Shown here one piece after another: positions 51,397-60,319 of a stretch of DNA of 64,000 nt (position 1 is its first letter; each line of letters opens with the position of its first letter). The notes under the pieces are model-generated. The model had not been told where the DNA came from. It did no database searches and saw nothing but the letters and a program-made list of their open reading frames with translations. Where the stretch lies: contig CP076355.1 in assembly GCA_018798825.1 (NCBI GenBank), forward strand, positions 588,001 to 652,000, given 5' to 3'. The translations under genes were made by a program, and so were the position numbers. This DNA comes from Ochrobactrum sp. BTU1. Lineage in GTDB: Bacteria; Pseudomonadota; Alphaproteobacteria; Rhizobiales; Rhizobiaceae.

Positions 51397-52617
51397 ATGG
51401 CGTTCGTCACAGACACGTATGATTTTGCATTGCCACGCGGAATTAATATTCCCAACCCTTTTGTCTTTAAAGGAATTTTACGTGTCGCAGCTCTGCTGGG
51501 CGCAGGTCTTCTGGCCGGAAGTTGCCTGTTGACGACCCTGAGCACTGTGGAAGCTGTTCTGCCTGCTTTTGTGCCTTTGGCACCCGCAATGCGACGTCTT
51601 CCCGCCGCAACCCCACATCAATTGGCTGTTGTCGATCAAAAAATCGGCATGGGGCATGTCATCCGCCAACGGTTTATTCAAGCCTATACCGCTGATGCGC
51701 CATATTCCAATCTTGATTGGCGGCGCAACAAGGTTGCTGAAGATGCTCCCATCATTGCCGATGTGGGTCCGGAAGCCGTTATTGAAGATGAGCCTGTGGC
51801 AATGGCTGCCGTAATTGAGCCGCGTGCGGAGCGCGTTGCACCCCCTGCGCCCGCTCAGGATGTGGTGTCGTCAGCAGTTGTCGCCTCAGCGACAAGTGCT
51901 GCGCAAACTGCAGCTCAAGACTTTAGCACGAGCGCAATAGCAGCTTTGCCATCCGGTGACACTATCCCTGTTCCGATGGTGGCACCCGATGCTCAGATCG
52001 CGCGTGCGCCCATTGAAGATGATACAGATAGCTTTCTGCCTGATGATGTGCCGTTTCCCGGCCAGAAGCCTGTAATCGACAGGCCAACTGTTACGAAGCC
52101 ACAAAAGCAGGAAAAGACGCAACTCGCTTATGCGCCTCCAAATGGGCAAACAGAGAACATTCAGCGAGGCCTTTTTGGGCGACTGTTTGGTCAGGCCGCA
52201 CACAACAAGACAGCAATCTATGATATCTCTGCTGCTACGGTTTATCTGCCAAGTGGCGAAAAACTGGAAGCGCATTCGGGCATGGGCCACATGCGCGACA
52301 ATCCGCGTTATGTTGACCAGAAGATGCGCGGCGCTACACCACCGAGCACTTATAAGCTTCAGATGCGTGAAAGCTTATTCCACGGGGTCGAAGCAGTGCG
52401 TCTGCTCCCAGCCGATGGTCGCAATCCGTACAACCGCGACGGGCTGTTGGCGCACACATACATGCTGCGCCGGGCAGGGGATTCAAACGGTTGTGTGGTG
52501 TTTAAGGATTATGCCCGCTTCCTGCGTGCATTCAAACGCGGTGAAGTAAACAGGATGATCGTCGTGACGAGCATGTCGTCATCATCAAAGCCGGCACGTG
52601 TTGCATCGATTTTTTGA
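51397..52617 (+). CDS. DUF2778 (L,D-transpeptidase-like) cell-envelope protein
   Basis: 406 residues. N-terminal single hydrophobic anchor (about 28-50, LRVAALLGAGLLAGSCLL), a long low-complexity Ala/Pro-rich linker and a C-terminal DUF2778 domain. It has SGMGHMRDNP (His), NRDGLLAHTYMLR (second His) and SNGCVV (Cys), the His/Cys set of Tlde1-like L,D-transpeptidase-related proteins. In alphaproteobacteria such proteins act on peptidoglycan; whether this one is an enzyme of the envelope or an effector is open. No immunity gene is adjacent. Confidence 0.8.
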   Translation: MAFVTDTYDFALPRGINIPNPFVFKGILRVAALLGAGLLAGSCLLTTLSTVEAVLPAFVPLAPAMRRLPAATPHQLAVVDQKIGMGHVIRQRFIQAYTADAPYSNLDWRRNKVAEDAPIIADVGPEAVIEDEPVAMAAVIEPRAERVAPPAPAQDVVSSAVVASATSAAQTAAQDFSTSAIAALPSGDTIPVPMVAPDAQIARAPIEDDTDSFLPDDVPFPGQKPVIDRPTVTKPQKQEKTQLAYAPPNGQTENIQRGLFGRLFGQAAHNKTAIYDISAATVYLPSGEKLEAHSGMGHMRDNPRYVDQKMRGATPPSTYKLQMRESLFHGVEAVRLLPADGRNPYNRDGLLAHTYMLRRAGDSNGCVVFKDYARFLRAFKRGEVNRMIVVTSMSSSSKPARVASIF

Positions 52618-52810
52618 TCTCGCCTAGAGAGACCAAAGCTGAATTATAGCATTCCCAGCAAAAGTGCGAAGCGCCCCCGCAGGGAAATCAGCTCGCTGGA
52701 GTGATTTCCTCTTCTGATGTGATGCGTCGGATAGTGCGTAAAAGCAAACAGTTATAGTGGTTCCAACGATTCATTTTTAACCGGAGCCGCTTTGAGATCA
52801 GCTCCGGCTT

Positions 52811-52880
52811 AAAGCACGTTGCGGAAAAGTGGATGTCGGTTTTCCGATAACGACAAGCGTAAAAATGTGCGACACGCTCT
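52811..52880. repeat. REP-like palindromic repeat
   Basis: GCACGTTGCGGAAAAGTGG, then CGGTTTTCCGATAACGAC and AGCGTAAAAATGTGCG, a form of the short repeats common in rhizobial intergenic DNA. Recognised from memory of such elements. Confidence 0.45.
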
Positions 52881-52956
52881 AGTGGATTGAATTTGACGTT
52901 TGAATCCCGGCTGACACTTATGCTGTTTCAAACGTCAAATTCGAAAAATCCACTAG
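52879..52956. repeat. Long imperfect inverted repeat before the arginase stop
   Basis: CTAGTGGATT-GAATTTGACGTTTGAA on the left pairs with TTCAAACGTCAAATTC-AATCCACTAG on the right, interrupted only by four extra bases (TTTC on the complementary strand) and a 22-base loop. The 26-bp stem may terminate the arginase transcript (minus strand) or be a small transposable remnant. Confidence 0.65.
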
Positions 52957-52965
52957 ATATCTACA

Positions 52966-53784
52966 TCAAGCGCCAATACTTTTATAAAGCGGTGTAGTGA
53001 TGTCGAGGATCAATTCAAGAGCACGCTCCCTAGCCTGCTTGTCTTCAGGCAGCTCAAATTCTGCAAGCTCGATAGCGGCGATTTGCGACCCAGGAATTGC
53101 GGCCAGTGCATCGCGCAATTGTGGCGCAAGCAATCCGGAATCGATTGCATAGGCGGCTGGAATTAAGCCCGGTTCCATCACGTCCCAATCGATATGCACC
53201 CAGACAGGGCCGGTGCCGATGGCTGCCAGCAGCGTTTTTGCATTGGCAGCTTCTGGCTTGATAATCGTAACGCCCTTGCGTTCGAGCGTTTCCATTTCTT
53301 CTGGGTCAATGTCGCGGGCGCCGAAAATGACGACATTTTCAGGGGCGACATTGCCGCCATGTCCGCTATCCCAAAGGCCGCAGATACCAGCTAGCGCCAT
53401 GCCGCCCATATAACCTGAGCCTGTTGTGTCGGGCGTGTTGAAATCGCCATGGGCATCGACCCAAAGAACGGTCAGTCCATCAATCAGGCTGGCTGCTTGC
53501 GGAATGGTTGCAAGGCTTGCCGAGCAGGTATTAGTAGCCAAAAGCGGTCGCCGACCCGCATTCAGTTCATCAGCAACCGCAGCAGCAAGGCCTTTGAGTG
53601 TGTCATGAGCCTGCGGCAATGCTTCACTCCAGTCATCAGAAACAGCAGCTTCAGGCGTGCCCACGGTTTTGACGGAAAGGTGGTAGCGCGCTGCCAAAGC
53701 ATTCGCGACCGCTAAAGCGCCGGGAATGGCGCCGGATGTGCGATCTGCTACTCGGCCTTGAGAGGTGATGATGCTGGATTTCAT
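52966..53784 (-). CDS. Arginase/agmatinase/formimidoylglutamase family enzyme
   Basis: 272 residues, slightly short for the ureohydrolase family. Two of the three metal motifs are plain: VDAHGDFNTP (Asp-His-Asp) and HIDWDVMEP (Asp-x-Asp). The first His motif (GGxHS) is missing or altered near residue 80 (LLATNTCSASL), so activity towards arginine is uncertain. It may act on another guanidino compound. It stands alone; the ATG follows AAGGACGACTCG. Confidence 0.8.
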   Translation of the reverse strand: MKSSIITSQGRVADRTSGAIPGALAVANALAARYHLSVKTVGTPEAAVSDDWSEALPQAHDTLKGLAAAVADELNAGRRPLLATNTCSASLATIPQAASLIDGLTVLWVDAHGDFNTPDTTGSGYMGGMALAGICGLWDSGHGGNVAPENVVIFGARDIDPEEMETLERKGVTIIKPEAANAKTLLAAIGTGPVWVHIDWDVMEPGLIPAAYAIDSGLLAPQLRDALAAIPGSQIAAIELAEFELPEDKQARERALELILDITTPLYKSIGA

Positions 53785-54181
53785 GCGAGTCGTCCTTGAT
53801 ACTTACAAGTGAGCAAGCCTGCTTTTAGCGAAGAGGAGGAACTGAAGCTATCTCTTTGTTTTCCTGCAATTTAACGCCTGGAGTCATAGACAAACCACGG
53901 AGCAGGATATGCCGTTCTCCTGTTACTCAGGATGATTGACCCAAGGTTTGTGCTGATCACGAAAATGCGTCCTCGTAATCAAAGACAAGTTGATATAAGC
54001 CTACGCGACACCACACCCAACTTCAGCTAAGCATTTCGAGCGAAAGCGTGAACTGCCGTTTACGTCCCGGAATGCGAAACAACCAAAGTCAGAGCGATTA
54101 AGACAACTCAATCTTTGCCAGAGCCTTTTTGGTGATATTGGTGAAACTGATCCTACAGCTTGCAGTTAGAAACAGGAACCG
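53785..54181. other. Intergenic region before the HPP-CBS gene
   Basis: No gene. 54036-54110 (GCATTTCGAGCGAAAGCGTG, then CCGGAATGCGAAACAACC) looks like another REP-type element of the kind seen at 52811. Confidence 0.4.
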
Positions 54182-55315
54182 ATGATGTTCAACGGTTTTC
54201 GGCTTTTTGTGCCCATATTGGCGGGTGCCAATCTTCGAGATCGCCTTATCGGCAGTCTGGGCGCATTAATCGGTATATGCCTGACAGGGCTGATAACCGG
54301 ACTCGTAATGGGCAGGAGCATCGAGCTTCCGCTGATCGTTGCACCGATTGGCGCGTCGGCCGTGCTGATATTTGCTGTCCCTGCAAGCCCCTTGGCGCAA
54401 CCATGGTCGATCATCGGTGGCAACGTGATCTCTGCTCTTGTTGGGATAACGGTCGCGCGCTTCGTCGGCAATCCGTTGATTGCCATTGGTCTCGGCGTTG
54501 CTCTTGCTATTGCAGCCATGTCGGTTTCGCGTTGCCTGCACCCGCCCGGCGGTGCGGCAGCCCTGACAGCTATTATTGGCGGATCAAGCGTTACCGATAT
54601 CGGTTATCACTTTGCTTTTATACCGGTCGGTTTGAATTCCGTATTGCTGGTTGCTCTTGGCATTGCTTTCCATAAATTGGCTGGGCGAAAATACCCGCAT
54701 GTGCCAGCGGCAGCGCCTGCCAATATACATAAGACCAGTGACCTTCCTGCTCCGTTGCGGGTCGGCTTTACGTCTGACGATATCGCCACGGCGTTGAAAG
54801 AAGTGGATGAGACTTTTGATATCGATCCGGGGGATCTTGATCGATTGCTTAGGCAGGTGGAGCTACAGGCACTCATTCGCACGCACGGGATAGTGGTTGC
54901 GAAAGATATCATGTCGCGCGATGTTATCAGCATTAAAGAACATGATAGCCCGGATGAGGCACGGCACTTGCTGCTGGAGCACAATATCCGCACTCTGCCC
55001 GTCATTGGTGAACAAGGAACGCTGCTCGGCACTGTCGGGCTTCGGGAGCTGAACAACTTGGCTGCCGAGGTCGGCGAGCTGATGATTGAAGCGATAACGG
55101 CACAAAAGGACGAGCCGGTCGTAAAGCTGGTGCCGTTGCTGACAGATGGCCGTTCCCATGCTGTCATCGTCACCGATCAGGATAATGTTGTCCAGGGACT
55201 TATTTCACAGACGGATTTGCTGAGCGCATTGGCCCGTTCGTTGCGGTTCCAGGAGCCGGAGCAGCCGAAGAAGCGTAAGTCGCGTCTACATCTTTTACGC
55301 GGTGCTGGAATTTAA
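54182..55315 (+). CDS. HPP-family membrane protein with C-terminal CBS pair
   Basis: 377 residues. Five or so spans in the first 165 residues with the HPP motif (RCLHPPGGAAAL, about residue 120), then a cytoplasmic CBS domain pair (VAKDIMSRDVISIKEHDS and VQGLISQTDLLSAL). HPP proteins are thought to move nitrite or other ions in plants; the bacterial role is unknown. CBS domains bind adenosine ligands and may regulate it. AGGAACC precedes the first ATG. A terminator follows. Confidence 0.88.
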   Translation: MMFNGFRLFVPILAGANLRDRLIGSLGALIGICLTGLITGLVMGRSIELPLIVAPIGASAVLIFAVPASPLAQPWSIIGGNVISALVGITVARFVGNPLIAIGLGVALAIAAMSVSRCLHPPGGAAALTAIIGGSSVTDIGYHFAFIPVGLNSVLLVALGIAFHKLAGRKYPHVPAAAPANIHKTSDLPAPLRVGFTSDDIATALKEVDETFDIDPGDLDRLLRQVELQALIRTHGIVVAKDIMSRDVISIKEHDSPDEARHLLLEHNIRTLPVIGEQGTLLGTVGLRELNNLAAEVGELMIEAITAQKDEPVVKLVPLLTDGRSHAVIVTDQDNVVQGLISQTDLLSALARSLRFQEPEQPKKRKSRLHLLRGAGI

Positions 55316-55328
55316 CCTACAAGCTTAG

Positions 55329-55355
55329 CCAGCTCCCATTGGAGCTGGTTTTTTT
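55329..55355 (+). terminator. Intrinsic terminator after the HPP-CBS gene
   Basis: CCAGCTCC (55329-55336), loop CATT, GGAGCTGG (55341-55348), then seven T. Confidence 0.92.
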
Positions 55356-55481
55356 AATGTGACTACGCCGCTTTACACCTGCATTTCGTCGGTGTTGATA
55401 CAGTCTGCCCGCCGATCCGCCGGTCCAGACCGAAACAGATCACCCCTATTCTGCTCGCATCAGATTCTGAAGGAGTAGAGA

Positions 55482-57233
55482 ATGCGCGGCGCGGATATTT
55501 TGGTACAAATGCTGATTGGCTACGGCGTTGAGACGATTTTCGGGGTGCCGGGCGATACCAATGTGCCATTCTATGAAGCACTGCAGCAGCGAGAAGGTGA
55601 AATCCGCCATGTCATGGCCCGCGACGAACGCTCGGCTGGTTATATGGCCGATGCTTATGGTCGCTTTTCCAATAAGCCGGGGATTTTTGAATGTCCGTCG
55701 GGCGCAGGCGCCATGTATTCGCTGCCACCCGTTGCTGAATCAAACGGCTCGTCCATCCCTGTCATCTTGCTGACTATCGACATTCCGCTGCCGGGCGAAG
55801 GGCGAGGTGTTTTGACCGAGCTTGATTGTGCCAAACTCTTTGAGCCAGTGACGAAACTTTCCGTACAGGTAAAATCAGCCGAAAAGCTGCCCGAAATCAT
55901 TCGTCGCGCGTTTCGCGTTGCCTGCTCTGGCAAACCGGGTGCGGTGCATCTCCAGATACCCGAGGATATGTTGCTTGCCGAAGTCGATCCGTCACGGATA
56001 TCGCTGCATGTCGAAGAAGAGTGCAAAACCTTCCCGGCTTTCCCAACGCTTCCGCCCAGGCAAAAACTTCATGAGTTGCTGGAGCTGATTGCCAAGGCCG
56101 AGCGTCCATTGATTGTAGCAGGCGGTGGCGTCAACCGCGCCCATGCCGGTGGACTCATCACCCAGCTTGCCGAACGTTACGGCATTCCCATGTGCACGAC
56201 GATGACAGGGCAGGGCGCGATAGATGACGATCATCGTCTGGCCATTGGTGTGATCGGGGACAACGGTTATCATCCTCATGCAAATTGGGCGCTGGAACAT
56301 TCTGATTTCACATTGTTTGTCGGCTCCCGCATCGGTTCTGTGGTTACAATCGGCTGGACCTTCCCGAAGATCACACTCAACAGACGCCTCGCGCAGATTG
56401 ATATCTCGCCCGAAATCATGGCCAATAACTATGAAAACCTGCTCTCCATTCAAGGCGATGCGTTGCTGGTTCTGGATGAATTGTTGCAGATCGAGCTGGC
56501 AATTGAGCCTGAGAAACGTGAAGGCTGGATTGAGGAGTTGAATGCGCATCGCCGCGAATTCTGGGAACATGCCGAAGAAGCTCTCAGCGATGAGCGTGTT
56601 CCCTTGCGCCCGGAACGTGCCGTGCGTTCGTTTAACGAAGCACTGCGTCAGTCGGGAAAACCGGCACTGATTTATTCAGATGCTGGTACGCCGACACCCT
56701 ATATGACCCGTTTTCTCAAGATCAACGATAGCGAAACCCGCTTCGCCATTCCCCGCGCTTTCGGGGGCTTGGGTTCAGCTCTACCTGCGACCGTCGGTGC
56801 GTGGCGCGCCGACCCCAACAAGCGACCGATTGGATTGTTCGGAGATGGTTCATTCGGCATGACAGTTGGAGAGCTTGAAACATTGGTCCGACTGCAAGTT
56901 CCTGCAATTCTTGTTCTTTTCAACAATGGGACTTTCGGCTGGATCAAAGGTCTGCACCGTCTCAAAGGGCACAATCAATGTTTCGGCGTGGACTTTCTTG
57001 CGCCAAAAGGACAGGCAATTGCTGAAGCTTATGGACTGAAAGCCTGGACTGCCAAGACGGCTCATCAGCTCGACGCTGCGATGGCGGAAGCGTTTGCTTG
57101 GAAAGACGGGCCCTGCTTTATCGATGTCCATGTTGAATCGATTGCCGACCGTGTGCCGCCGGTCTATTCGTGGCTTTTAAAACGCGGCGAAGACCCGCTC
57201 AATCTCAAGCCTGTTGAGCGTTCTTACGCCTGA
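55482..57233 (+). CDS. Thiamine-pyrophosphate enzyme, acetolactate-synthase-like
   Basis: 583 residues with the three-domain TPP fold. The catalytic Glu is in HVMARDERSAGYMADAYGR, and the TPP-Mg site is GDGSFGMTVGELETL plus the Asn pair (FNNGTFGWIKG). It is a cytosolic decarboxylase, lyase or carboligase; the sequence does not tell which. No ilvN-like small subunit follows, which argues against a biosynthetic acetolactate synthase. AAGGAG precedes the ATG. The last 10 bases overlap the end of the convergent LysR gene. Confidence 0.85.
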   Translation: MRGADILVQMLIGYGVETIFGVPGDTNVPFYEALQQREGEIRHVMARDERSAGYMADAYGRFSNKPGIFECPSGAGAMYSLPPVAESNGSSIPVILLTIDIPLPGEGRGVLTELDCAKLFEPVTKLSVQVKSAEKLPEIIRRAFRVACSGKPGAVHLQIPEDMLLAEVDPSRISLHVEEECKTFPAFPTLPPRQKLHELLELIAKAERPLIVAGGGVNRAHAGGLITQLAERYGIPMCTTMTGQGAIDDDHRLAIGVIGDNGYHPHANWALEHSDFTLFVGSRIGSVVTIGWTFPKITLNRRLAQIDISPEIMANNYENLLSIQGDALLVLDELLQIELAIEPEKREGWIEELNAHRREFWEHAEEALSDERVPLRPERAVRSFNEALRQSGKPALIYSDAGTPTPYMTRFLKINDSETRFAIPRAFGGLGSALPATVGAWRADPNKRPIGLFGDGSFGMTVGELETLVRLQVPAILVLFNNGTFGWIKGLHRLKGHNQCFGVDFLAPKGQAIAEAYGLKAWTAKTAHQLDAAMAEAFAWKDGPCFIDVHVESIADRVPPVYSWLLKRGEDPLNLKPVERSYA

Positions 57234-58150
57234 ACCTGCGACGCCGCAGACAGAGAATGTCTGTGGCGTTTTGCTTCTGCAATAAACCCATCGCGGAACA
57301 GGCGCACATTTTTCGATCCCTGACGCGCCTGCGCTGCACAGAGAAAATAGCTTTCTCCCGATGTTTGCACGCGATCAAGTGCAAGCTTGAGTTTTCCTGA
57401 GCGCAACTCCTCCAGTACGAAAATTCTGGGCGCGATGGCGAGCCCCATACCTGCCACGGCACACTCGATAATAACGTCATGCGTCGGTAGACGCGGACCA
57501 AAAATACGCTTGTTGTAATGGATACCCGCACCGCGCAGCCAGTGCAGCCAAAGGCTTGGCCTGTTCGAATTCTGAATCAGCGGAAAATCGAGCAACTCGA
57601 CATCTCCGGCCAGGCCTTTTTCGGGTACAACATCCGGTGAACCTATCACCACAAGTTCTTCCGGGAAAAGCAGATGGCTTCGGACATTGGCCCAATTGCC
57701 GATGCCACGCAGTACTGCCAGATCGAGATCAGACTTGCTCCAGTCAAGATCATGGGAGCAGGGAAACACTTCAAACCATATTTGCGGATGTGTTCTGGCG
57801 ACGGTGCTGATTATGCCCGGCGCCCATTTCCGCATCAGTGTTGGCGGCAGCCCGATCTTGAGCAGGCTTTGCGTTTTATAGCCGCGTACCGCATCCATCG
57901 ACACTTCTTCGAGCTTTGCAAGAATGCGCGAGACTTCATCGTAATAGCTCTGCCCTTCTTCTGTCAGAACCAGACGCGGACCCGCACGCTCAAACAGTTT
58001 AAGCCCAAGAAAAGATTCAAGATTCTGAATCTGGCGGCTAACACCGCTTTGCGTCATGCCGAGATTTTCGGATGCACGTGTGAAGCTCAGATAACGCACG
58101 GAAGCATCAAACGCATGGAGTGCTGAAAGCGAGGGAAGAAAGCGGCGCAT
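57224..58150 (-). CDS. LysR-family regulator (GcvA-like)
   Basis: 308 residues from the ATG at 58150, preceded by AAGGAAACCCG. N-terminal HTH LPSLSALHAFDASVRYLSFTRA plus LGMTQSGVSRQIQNLE is of the GcvA type; effector domain from about 95. Convergent with the TPP gene and divergent from the Lrp-led operon (about 115 bases between starts), so it could regulate either. Confidence 0.88.
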   Translation of the reverse strand: MRRFLPSLSALHAFDASVRYLSFTRASENLGMTQSGVSRQIQNLESFLGLKLFERAGPRLVLTEEGQSYYDEVSRILAKLEEVSMDAVRGYKTQSLLKIGLPPTLMRKWAPGIISTVARTHPQIWFEVFPCSHDLDWSKSDLDLAVLRGIGNWANVRSHLLFPEELVVIGSPDVVPEKGLAGDVELLDFPLIQNSNRPSLWLHWLRGAGIHYNKRIFGPRLPTHDVIIECAVAGMGLAIAPRIFVLEELRSGKLKLALDRVQTSGESYFLCAAQARQGSKNVRLFRDGFIAEAKRHRHSLSAASQVQA

Positions 58151-58265
58151 CGGGTTTCCTTCAGATTTAATCATGATTTTAAGTCATGCATAATCCAATT
58201 TTCAATGCTTTTATTTGATGAGAAAGCGCCGCATTCTCATTGAAAAATAAACATAAGGGAACACG

Positions 58266-58730
58266 ATGGACTACGGTGATAGTATCGACCGAAATCTGGT
58301 CAGTATCCTGGAAGAAAACGCGCGCCTGCCAGCAAGCGAGCTGGCACGGCGGGTAGGCCTTGCCCGGTCGAGCGTTCAGGAACGCATCGGTCGCCTTGAG
58401 CGACGCGGCGTTATATTGGGCTATCGCGCCATCGTCCGTCGTACAAAGAACGACAACAGCATTTCCGCCTATCTGTTCATCACCGCCTCGCAGCGCATTG
58501 TTCAGCGTCTGTTTGCAACATTGCGCGCTTATCCGGAAATCTTGACTGCTGATGCCATCAGCGGACCCGCGAACATATTATGCCGGGTTCATGTCGGTTT
58601 TCTTGAGGATCTGGAGGCTTTGATTGAAGAGCTGGCGCAGATCGAAGGGATCGAAAACGTCAGCTACTCGGTGGTACTTTCCAATAAATTCAATAGAGAA
58701 AGCAGCCTGGCGCATTCCAGCGCGCAGTAA
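58266..58730 (+). CDS. Lrp/AsnC-family transcriptional regulator
   Basis: 154 residues. HTH at LPASELARRVGLARSSVQERIGRLERRGVILGY (seen in two parts, 22-55), then the RAM ligand domain (AYLFITASQRIVQRL ... LEDLEALIEELAQIEGI). Lrp-type proteins sense amino acids. It leads the following amino-acid transport and metabolism genes by 28 bases, so it is the most likely local regulator. AGGGAA precedes the ATG. Confidence 0.9.
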   Translation: MDYGDSIDRNLVSILEENARLPASELARRVGLARSSVQERIGRLERRGVILGYRAIVRRTKNDNSISAYLFITASQRIVQRLFATLRAYPEILTADAISGPANILCRVHVGFLEDLEALIEELAQIEGIENVSYSVVLSNKFNRESSLAHSSAQ

Positions 58731-58758
58731 TGCTCGGTTCAAAAAGAGGGAAACAACA

Positions 58759-59592
58759 ATGAATAGACGCGAGTTTATCCAGACAACGCTTTTGGGTGGC
58801 ACAGCGGTCATGCTTGCGCCTGGACTTTCCTGGGCTGTTGACGGCGGTGCTACGCTGAAAGCCATCAAGGATCGTGGTGCGTTGCGCATCGGCGTGTTTA
58901 ATGGCACCGCTCCATATTATCAAAAGGACCTTGCGACGGGAGAATGGGCAGGCTTTTGCGTTTCCATGGGTAAAGACCTTGCGGAATATATCGGCGTGCC
59001 GCTGGAAATGGTCGAAACCACCTGGGGTAATTCCGTCATGGACCTTCAGGGCGGCAAGATCGACATCATGTTCGCATTGAGCAACAATCCTGAGCGTGCC
59101 AAGGCTGTCGATTTCACCGAAGCGATGATGGATAACGTCTTCACCATCATCACGAGCAAGGATCGTGAGATCAAGAACTGGGAAGAGCTGAACAAACCGG
59201 AAATCCGTGTAACGGTTGATCTTGGATCAACACAGGATCTCTTCGCGCGCAAGACATTACCGAATTGCACACTCGTTGCGCTCAAAGGTGCAGATGAAAC
59301 GATCATAGCGCTGCAGTCGGGCCGAGCTGACGCAATCGTGCAGGTTGCGCTTATGTCGGTTGTTACCACGCACAAGCTTGGCAGCAAATACAAGGTCTTC
59401 GTTCCTGAGCCGCAAGATAGCCAGCCCACCACAATCGGCGTGCGCAAGGATGCAAATGGCGAATTCCGCGACTACGTCGATGTCTGGCTTAAAAAGCGTC
59501 GTGAAGAGGGCAAGGTCAATGAATGGATCGTCAGCAGCCTTTCGCTAGTCGGCGTGCAGCCATCAGACTTGCCGCCTACTTTGAAGTTCTGA
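58759..59592 (+). CDS. Amino-acid ABC transporter binding protein (family 3)
   Basis: 277 residues from the ATG at 58759, after GAGGGAAAC; a longer frame start at 58624 overlaps the Lrp gene and is rejected. The N terminus MNRREFIQTTLLGGTAVMLAPG looks like a Tat or Sec signal (RR-x-F). The SBP_bac_3 core has LRIGVFNGTAPYY, GFCVSMGKDLAEYIGV and NPERAKAVDFTEAMM. It binds a polar amino acid or organic anion for the single permease at 60319. Confidence 0.9.
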   Translation: MNRREFIQTTLLGGTAVMLAPGLSWAVDGGATLKAIKDRGALRIGVFNGTAPYYQKDLATGEWAGFCVSMGKDLAEYIGVPLEMVETTWGNSVMDLQGGKIDIMFALSNNPERAKAVDFTEAMMDNVFTIITSKDREIKNWEELNKPEIRVTVDLGSTQDLFARKTLPNCTLVALKGADETIIALQSGRADAIVQVALMSVVTTHKLGSKYKVFVPEPQDSQPTTIGVRKDANGEFRDYVDVWLKKRREEGKVNEWIVSSLSLVGVQPSDLPPTLKF

Positions 59593-59605
59593 CGCGTCAA
59601 CCATC

Positions 59606-60319
59606 ATGCAGCATCAGCAAGGATCACTCGGTGTCATCATGCTTGACACCGGCTTTCCGCGTCCGCCCGGAGATGTCGGCAACCCGGCTTCATGGGAGAT
59701 GCCGGTAAGGTACAAGAAGGTAAGCGGAGCATCGCCCGACAAGATCATTCGTCAGGGTGGTGCGGGGTTGATCGAATATTTTGTCATTGCTGGAGAGGCT
59801 CTGGTTGCTGAAGGATGCAAGGCGCTCGTTACCTCTTGCGGCTTCATGGCACGTCACCAGAGCACTTTAAGCGAAAAACTGTTGGTGCCAATTGCGACCT
59901 CCAGCCTGCTTCAGTTGCCGATGGTCAGCACATTGGTTGGCCCGCGGCGCACGGTGGGAGTAATCACCTATGATGAAGCGAGCCTTGACGATGCAATCTT
60001 CGCCGCTTGTGGTGCCAGCATCGGCACGCCAAGAATTGGCATGCCAGGCGGTGGTGCTTTTCGCGAGTTGATTGAAGGTAGCGGAACTTATGATCGCTCG
60101 GCTCTCGAAACTGAAATTACAAAGGCCGCACAAGAGCTGAAGTTGCGCGAACCTGATCTTGGTGCCGTTGTTCTCGAGTGCACAAACATGCCGCCATTTG
60201 CACAATCAGTCGCAAAAGCATGTGGCTTACCGGTGTTCGATGTCCTGTCGCTGGGGCATTGGCTGTTCAGCTCAACGTCTTCCCGTGCGTTCGCTGGGAT
60301 GTCAGAAAGAGTGAATTAA
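59606..60319 (+). CDS. Asp/Glu/hydantoin-racemase-family protein 1
   Basis: 237 residues. Opening GVIMLDTGFPRPPGDVGNP and the two active-site Cys in VTSCGFM (about residue 80) and ECTNMPP (about 192) are the racemase or isomerase pair. Proteins of this family interconvert enantiomers or cis-trans isomers without cofactor. It lies between the binding protein and the permease of the ABC transporter, overlapping the permease start by 1 base (TAATG). A paralogue at 63099 shares the same motifs. Confidence 0.85.
   Translation: MQHQQGSLGVIMLDTGFPRPPGDVGNPASWEMPVRYKKVSGASPDKIIRQGGAGLIEYFVIAGEALVAEGCKALVTSCGFMARHQSTLSEKLLVPIATSSLLQLPMVSTLVGPRRTVGVITYDEASLDDAIFAACGASIGTPRIGMPGGGAFRELIEGSGTYDRSALETEITKAAQELKLREPDLGAVVLECTNMPPFAQSVAKACGLPVFDVLSLGHWLFSSTSSRAFAGMSERVN

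Larger units (their letters stand above)
52618..52965. other. Intergenic region made of repeats
   Basis: No gene. A REP-like stretch starts near 52645 (GCATTCCCAGCAAAAGTGCG), another at 52811-52880, and a long inverted repeat at 52879-52956 ends next to the arginase stop. Confidence 0.5.

Noticed and set aside
54160..54675. 171-codon plus frame overlapping the HPP gene
   Set aside because: Cys/Arg/Ser-rich translation typical of a shadow frame; the HPP-CBS frame is clearly the gene.
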